Source: Bombella pollinis (GTDB taxonomy: Bacteria; Pseudomonadota; Alphaproteobacteria; Acetobacterales; Acetobacteraceae). From it: 64,000 bases of DNA. The notes beneath the pieces were generated by a model that saw only the letters and a list, made by a program, of their open reading frames with translations, had not been told where the DNA came from and did no database searches. The DNA lies in contig NZ_JANIDX010000004.1 of the NCBI RefSeq assembly GCF_026385485.1, positions 124,001 to 188,000 on the forward strand, read 5' to 3'. Positions 59,669-64,000 of the stretch are shown in pieces. How positions within the stretch are numbered: the first letter of the stretch is position 1; each line of letters begins with the position of its first letter. The position numbers were made by a program, and so were the translations under genes.

Positions 59669-61555
59669 ATGAGCATTATGGCTGAATCCCCTCACGGTGT
59701 GGCTGCGATTCGGAAGGCCCTGAAGACAATCCCCGACAGTCCGGGCGTCTACCGTATGGTCGGGGCGAAGGGGGAGGTGCTTTATGTTGGTAAGGCCCTA
59801 AACCTTAAGAAACGTGTAACCTCTTATACCCATCTCTCTCGCCTATCCGAACGTATTCGTCTGATGGTGACGCTTACTATGGGGATGGAGATTGTCGTCA
59901 CCAGGACAGAGGCCGAAGCTTTGTTGCTAGAGGCCAATTACATCAAGCGGATGAAGCCACGCTTTAATATCCTCTTGCGGGACGATAAATCTTACCCGTG
60001 GTTGTTGCTAAGTGGGGACCACGCTTACCCTCGCCTAATGCGCCAAAGGGGGAAACCGATAAAAGGGGCGACTTATTGGGGGCCTTTTGCGTCATCTCGT
60101 GCGGTGGATCAGACGATTCAGGTGATTCAACGGGCTTTTATGCTGCGGACATGCACCGATAGCGTGTTTGAATCCCGCACTAGGCCTTGTTTGCTTTATC
60201 AAATTAAGCGTTGTTCTGCCCCCTGTGTGGAGCGGATTAGCGCGCAGGAATATCAAGCGTTAGTTGGACAAACGAAGGAGTTCCTCAGCGGTGGAGGGCG
60301 GGAGCTTCAACAACGGCTCACAAAAGAGATGGAAGATGCCGCGGAGGAGATGGCTTTTGAGCGTGCTGCGCTGATTCGGGACCGTATCCGCGGCTTTGCG
60401 AATCTTCGAGCCTCAGGTGCGATTAATCCCATTACTATTCGAGAAGCAGATGTTGTGGCTTTGTGGCAGCAAGCGGGACAGAGCTGCATACAGGTTTTCT
60501 TTATCCGAGGAGGACGAAATAATGGGAACCGCGCCTTCTATCCGCGTCATGCGAAGGATGAGCCAGCGGCAGATGTTCTTTCTGCTTTTTTATTGCAATT
60601 TTATGAGGATAAACAACCACCCGCTCAGATATTGACGAATCTTGCTCCGCAAGAGGATGCTTTGTTGATGGAGGCTCTGACACTACAGCGCGGGCATAAG
60701 GTGCAGATACTCCAACCACAAAGGGGGGAGAAAAAAGATGTGTTGGATCATGCCGTCCTCAATGCGCGCGAAGCGTTAGAACGCCGCTTAGCAGAGACAG
60801 CAGGACAGGCGGCTCTTTTGGAAAAGGTGGCGGATTTGTTTGGTCTTCCTGCGCCGCCAAAACGTATCGAAGTGTATGATAACTCTCATCTGATGGGCCA
60901 AGCCCCTTATGGGGCGATGATTGTTGGCGGGCCGGAGGGGTTTGTAAAACGGGCTTACCGTAAGTTTTCCATTCGTGGTCCTGTGGCACCGGGCGATGAT
61001 TTTGGAATGATGAAGGAGGTTATGAGCCGCCGTTTTGCACAATTAAGTATGGAGGATGCAGGGAGTGAGGCATGGCCAGATCTGTTGTTGATTGATGGCG
61101 GCAAAGGCCAAGTACGAGTCGTAAAAGAGATGCTTGAGGAGAAGGGCCTGTCCTCCATTCCGATTGTGGGGATTGCGAAAGGGGTGGATCGCAATGCGGG
61201 GCGAGAGTGGTTTTTCGTCGAAGGGCGGGAGCCATTTCAATTACCTGTTAATGATGCTGTCTTATATTATCTACAACGCCTGCGTGATGAGGCGCATCGC
61301 TTCGTGATTACAACCCATAGGGCTGGTCGCTCTAAGGCGTTAACGCGCTCAGGGTTGGATGATGTGCCCGGCATTGGCCCAGCACGGAAGAAGGCATTGC
61401 TGACACGCTTTGGGTCTGTCCGGCAGGTGCGCCAAGCGGCAATAGAGGAGTTAGAACATGTACCGGGAATTAATCGTGAAATGGCGCAGGTCATTTATGG
61501 ATATTTCCATCCAGAATGGGTAAGAGAGCAAAGTGACGTCTCCGAAAAACCCTAG
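59669..61555 (+). CDS. uvrC: Excinuclease ABC subunit C
   Basis: UvrC makes both incisions in nucleotide excision repair. The GIY-YIG domain (PDSPGVYRMVGAKGEVLYVG), a UvrB-binding UVR motif (MEDAAEEMAFERAALIRDRI), the RNase H-like domain with YDNSHLMG and LLLIDGGKGQ, and the C-terminal helix-hairpin-helix pair (LDDVPGIGPARKKALLTRFG) are all in order. 628 aa is full length. ATG 59669 abuts the leader ORF stop; ATG 59678 is an alternative. pgsA follows after 44 bases, as in many alphaproteobacteria. Confidence 0.96.
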   Translation: MSIMAESPHGVAAIRKALKTIPDSPGVYRMVGAKGEVLYVGKALNLKKRVTSYTHLSRLSERIRLMVTLTMGMEIVVTRTEAEALLLEANYIKRMKPRFNILLRDDKSYPWLLLSGDHAYPRLMRQRGKPIKGATYWGPFASSRAVDQTIQVIQRAFMLRTCTDSVFESRTRPCLLYQIKRCSAPCVERISAQEYQALVGQTKEFLSGGGRELQQRLTKEMEDAAEEMAFERAALIRDRIRGFANLRASGAINPITIREADVVALWQQAGQSCIQVFFIRGGRNNGNRAFYPRHAKDEPAADVLSAFLLQFYEDKQPPAQILTNLAPQEDALLMEALTLQRGHKVQILQPQRGEKKDVLDHAVLNAREALERRLAETAGQAALLEKVADLFGLPAPPKRIEVYDNSHLMGQAPYGAMIVGGPEGFVKRAYRKFSIRGPVAPGDDFGMMKEVMSRRFAQLSMEDAGSEAWPDLLLIDGGKGQVRVVKEMLEEKGLSSIPIVGIAKGVDRNAGREWFFVEGREPFQLPVNDAVLYYLQRLRDEAHRFVITTHRAGRSKALTRSGLDDVPGIGPARKKALLTRFGSVRQVRQAAIEELEHVPGINREMAQVIYGYFHPEWVREQSDVSEKP

Positions 61556-61599
61556 CTAGATTCATAGTTAGGGCATGGCCTGCCGGATAGGGATACATA

Positions 61600-62163
61600 G
61601 TGCTTAATCTTCCCAATCTTCTGACTTTGTTCCGTATTCTTGTGATCCCGTTATTAATCGGGTGCCTCGCTGGTGGTGGCATCTGGGCAGATATTGCTTT
61701 TTGCTTATATGTTGGGGCATGTGTGACGGATTATCTGGACGGAGCCTTAGCACGCAGGCAAGGTTTAACGTCTGACTTAGGCCGGATGATGGACCCGATT
61801 GCAGATAAGCTCTTGGTGGGTAGTTTGCTTTTAGCCCTCGCCGGGCTAGGAGGCTTGCATTTTTGGTCCCTCTATGCAGCTATTTTGATTATGTTGCGAG
61901 AGATTTTAATTAGTGGGTTGCGGGAATATATGGCCTCTCAAAATCAGACAATCCCTTCAACTCGTTTGGCGAAATGGAAAACGGGGATACAAATGGTGGC
62001 CATAGGTTTGCTCATTCTTGGGCAAGGGGGTATTAGTTCTTTTCATGATGTGGCCCGGTATTTTGGGTTTATGGGGGCAGTATTGCTTTGGCTGTCTGTG
62101 ATTCCTACCCTTTTGACAGGAACAGGTTATTTAAAAGCAACTATGGCACGGATGCGGGTATAA
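61600..62163 (+). CDS. pgsA: CDP-diacylglycerol-glycerol-3-phosphate 3-phosphatidyltransferase
   Basis: PgsA makes phosphatidylglycerol phosphate in the inner membrane, feeding cardiolipin synthesis by cls at 29.1 kb. The CDP-alcohol motif is DYLDGALARRQGLTSDLGRM with DPIADKLL (D-G-x2-A-R-x8-G-x3-D-x3-D), inside a protein of several membrane helices beginning LNLPNLLTLFRILVIPLLI. The start is GTG 61600. 187 aa is the family length. No moaD/moaE genes follow, which is the usual alphaproteobacterial order. Confidence 0.95.
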   Translation: MLNLPNLLTLFRILVIPLLIGCLAGGGIWADIAFCLYVGACVTDYLDGALARRQGLTSDLGRMMDPIADKLLVGSLLLALAGLGGLHFWSLYAAILIMLREILISGLREYMASQNQTIPSTRLAKWKTGIQMVAIGLLILGQGGISSFHDVARYFGFMGAVLLWLSVIPTLLTGTGYLKATMARMRV

Positions 62164-62283
62164 AAGGTGGGATATCAGTCAGATAAATCAAATAGCCATG
62201 CAGGGGCTTACCGCCTTCTTCTCTTGTCAGAGCCTGCTTATAAAACACGTATTATGCACCGGATGATGCCCAAGGGCGATGGG

Positions 62284-63819
62284 ATGAGGCGGGCTAGTCT
62301 CGTTATTTTATCGTGTTTAACGGCAAGCTGTACGGGGTGGGATAGGCGTGCAGGGGAGATGTTTAACCCCATCGGCAACCCTAACTCTCCCGATGCACAG
62401 AGTGAAGTGGCACGCCGTGTGCGGGGCGAAGTTGCGAGTACAACCCCTATCCTTCCAGAGGAAGGCGATATTTGGCCCGGCCAGCCAGAGCCTGTGCCAA
62501 GCTTACAGGATGTAAGCCGCTCCAATAGTCAGTTCATTAATAAGTGGCATCAATTAAGGCCACAGCTTGAGGCGGACCTGAAGCATCAGTTGGCTGATGG
62601 GCAGGGTTTAGCGGTAGGCGAGGATGTTGGCAAACGCTATGGATCTGGCAAAGCGATTATGCCAGCAGAAACCCCTTTGCCATCGCATGTGCAGGATAAT
62701 GCTGATGCTTATCTAGAGCCAGTGGATCAGAAAAAGGCGGAGCAATCTGCCAAGGCTTTGTTGGCCGAAAGCCATGTAGATTCTGTTCCCCTTCCCGATA
62801 TAAAGCCTCAGCCTCAGCCTCAGCCTCAGCCTCAGCCTCAGGCTCAGGCGCAGGAGGTTGTGCAGAAGGAGGCTACATCTTCTCCAGCTCCGCAGGCGCA
62901 TGTCGCTCCGCCGCCACCTGCTGCGCTTATTGTGGTGCCGCCTTTGCCTGCCACTCGGCAGGCCACCGCGCAGCCTGAACATAAGGAGACAATGGCTAAG
63001 CTGGAGAGAATGCCAGCTGCCCCTGTTGTGGCTCCTATCGCTTCGCAAAAAGCACCATCTTCCGTTGCGCCGGTTATTGTGCCGCCTGCACCGGTACACG
63101 CTCCCATCAAGGAGGAGGCGAAGAAGATGCCTCCTGTAACGGCACAAGCGTCTCGGTATAGTGAGGATGTTGCTGCAGTTTTCGCAGCTGGTGGTGGGGC
63201 ATTGCCGCTACATGAATATGGTAGCAGGCATGAGAAGACTCCGGCCAAGACTACGCCATATAGCGCACCGATTGCCTCTGCCGTGCCAAATACTGTACCC
63301 CCTAAAACGGAACGTGTGGAAGCAAGCCCTCAGCAATGGAATGATTTTGGGGAGGAGGCAACCAAAGCTTCTACTGTCTCTAGGCGTCATGATAACGTAA
63401 AGGCTTCGGTTGTAGAGCCACTTGTACCGGGGGCGGTCTCTATTCCTAATGGGGATGGGACCTATACCTTTATCCGACCGGATGGGACAATTAAGGTCGT
63501 AAGCGAAATACGCGGTGGTGCCTTTAAGAAGGCCACAACGCACCACTCTGATAAGAGTTTAAGTCTTACGGAGGAGTATGCAAAACCGCATTATGTACGG
63601 CCTACTCAACAGCTAGAGAATAATCGATATGATTGGGAAGGCGATGTGATTAAGCTCTCTGAGCGGGTAGGAGAGGAAGATACGATGACAGTGAGGCGGA
63701 AGGGCGGTTACCATAAAGGGACATCCTACCGTGGACATAGTGTTGTAAAGCATGGTCATTCTCGCCATCATGCGTCTCGTCATCGCTATAATGATTTGGA
63801 TGCTTTTGGCGATAGATAA
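62284..63819 (+). CDS. Repeat-bearing, Pro/Ala-rich lipoprotein-like protein
   Basis: The frame opens at GTG 62167, but ATG 62284 gives MRRASLVILSCLTASCTGWD, a short signal peptide with a marginal lipobox (T-A-S-C16), so 511 aa is preferred. Residues about 110-160 are helical and charged. A PQ repeat (six units) and AQ follow at about residues 174-190. Then a long Pro/Ala/Val-rich stretch to about 300 looks disordered, like periplasm-spanning linkers. A C-terminal VPGAVSIPNGDGTYTFIRPD segment repeats a DGT-x-x-F-like pattern, and the tail is His/Arg-rich (HGHSRHHASRHR). I recognise no family. It lies 120 bases after pgsA. Confidence 0.7.
   Translation: MRRASLVILSCLTASCTGWDRRAGEMFNPIGNPNSPDAQSEVARRVRGEVASTTPILPEEGDIWPGQPEPVPSLQDVSRSNSQFINKWHQLRPQLEADLKHQLADGQGLAVGEDVGKRYGSGKAIMPAETPLPSHVQDNADAYLEPVDQKKAEQSAKALLAESHVDSVPLPDIKPQPQPQPQPQPQAQAQEVVQKEATSSPAPQAHVAPPPPAALIVVPPLPATRQATAQPEHKETMAKLERMPAAPVVAPIASQKAPSSVAPVIVPPAPVHAPIKEEAKKMPPVTAQASRYSEDVAAVFAAGGGALPLHEYGSRHEKTPAKTTPYSAPIASAVPNTVPPKTERVEASPQQWNDFGEEATKASTVSRRHDNVKASVVEPLVPGAVSIPNGDGTYTFIRPDGTIKVVSEIRGGAFKKATTHHSDKSLSLTEEYAKPHYVRPTQQLENNRYDWEGDVIKLSERVGEEDTMTVRRKGGYHKGTSYRGHSVVKHGHSRHHASRHRYNDLDAFGDR
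62805..62852 (+). repeat. Hexanucleotide tandem repeat (GCCTCA)6 with two variant units
   Basis: Six perfect GCCTCA units (62805-62840) are followed by GGCTCA and GGCGCA. They encode six Pro-Gln pairs then Ala-Gln. Because the unit is six bases, gain or loss by slippage changes the linker length without shifting the frame. Confidence 0.92.
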
Positions 63820-63859
63820 AAGATAATTGCTTTTAGGGGGAATCTTCTGCCAAAAAGGC

Positions 63860-63885
63860 TTGACCTGAAAGGCACAAGGTATCAT
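63860..63885 (+). promoter_or_regulatory. Possible rpmG promoter
   Basis: TTGACC (63860-63865) and TATCAT (63880-63885) lie in the 148-base gap before rpmG. The spacer is only 14 bases, so the pair is doubtful. An A/T-rich start after the preceding stop and no terminator hairpin suggest that readthrough is also possible. Confidence 0.25.
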
Positions 63886-63967
63886 TCTCCCGTCCAAGTA
63901 TTCGGGAATATGCTGCTTGGAATAATGGTGAAGCGGCATCCCATCACGGCAGCAGTCCGAGGGTAGT

Positions 63968-64000
63968 ATGGCTAAGACAAATGTTATCATGATCCGTCTC
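63968..64000 (+). CDS. rpmG: 50S ribosomal protein L33, N-terminus (partial at window edge)
   Basis: Eleven codons are visible (MAKTNVIMIRL), matching the typical proteobacterial L33 start MAK-x-x-x-I-x-IRL. AGTCCGAGGGTAGT precedes the ATG. The rest lies beyond the window, so the call rests on the short start and on the fact that L33 is often a single gene. Confidence 0.7.
   Translation, partial: MAKTNVIMIRL

Noticed and set aside
62805..62852. CRISPR or satellite array
   Set aside because: The unit is six bases, has no spacers, and codes in frame inside an ORF.

Overview
The window looks like a core chromosomal segment of an alphaproteobacterium, most likely an acetic acid bacterium (Acetobacteraceae). 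The evidence is a compact hopanoid operon (hpnA, hpnC, hpnD, hpnE, shc, hpnG) with a divergent hpnL, the alphaproteobacterial orders hda-ppk-ppx, lysA-DUF4175 and uvrC-pgsA, a Gram-negative Kdo gene (kdsB), and protein sequences typical of the Gluconobacter/Bombella/Saccharibacter side of the family. The genus is inference. Base composition is moderate GC throughout, with a few AT-richer stretches (around 8.9-10.2 kb and 40.7-40.8 kb). There is no prophage, insertion sequence, CRISPR array, rRNA operon or plasmid-like module.

Layout. 0-4.8 kb: the 3' end of an Hda-like replication regulator, then ppk, ppx and a CDP-diacylglycerol pyrophosphatase. 4.8-8.8 kb (minus): lysA followed by a large DUF4175 membrane protein. 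9-10.4 kb: an unusual glycosyltransferase carrying a farnesoic-acid-methyltransferase-like (FAMeT, PF12248-type) domain, beside two identical tRNA-Arg(ACG) genes. 10.5-15.1 kb: a small lipoprotein, guaA, an SH3-domain exported protein and pyk. 15.2-24 kb: tyrA and hpnL on the minus strand facing the hopanoid operon. 24-31 kb: rpsB-tsf, recO, parC, cls and an endonuclease/phosphatase-family protein. 31-39.8 kb: metC, a small ribbon-helix-helix-like protein, the ComM/YifB ATPase, serA, hisN, kdsB, pheA, dapA and smpB. 39.9-49.8 kb: a double cold-shock-domain protein, divergent recG and mfd, an NsrR-like Fe-S regulator, a GT32-type glycosyltransferase, rlmE and a DUF475 membrane protein. 49.9-58.2 kb: two identical tRNA-Gln(CTG) genes, hemN, guaB, an RsmB-family methyltransferase, a CPA1-type antiporter, an orphan OmpR-type response regulator and xth. 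58.3-64 kb: an M19 dipeptidase, a short leader ORF abutting uvrC, pgsA, a proline/glutamine-repeat lipoprotein-like protein and the start of rpmG.

How the genes fit together. Several groups act on the envelope: hopanoids (hpn/shc), phospholipids (cls, pgsA, cdh), Kdo (kdsB), diaminopimelate and lysine (dapA, lysA), and two sugar transferases. Aromatic and other amino-acid steps are scattered (tyrA, pheA, serA, hisN, metC). Genome maintenance is well represented (recO, recG, mfd, uvrC, xth, parC, comM). Both guanine-nucleotide steps from IMP (guaB and guaA) are present but 40 kb apart.

Most of the window is ordinary housekeeping DNA. The places I would look at again are the FAMeT-glycosyltransferase fusion (8995-10230), the 31-codon ORF abutting uvrC, the repeat-bearing lipoprotein before rpmG, the RHH orphan, and the structured leaders around rpsB, hemN and the cold-shock gene. 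Start codons were re-chosen in many genes from ribosome-binding sites and family starts; each choice is explained in its entry.
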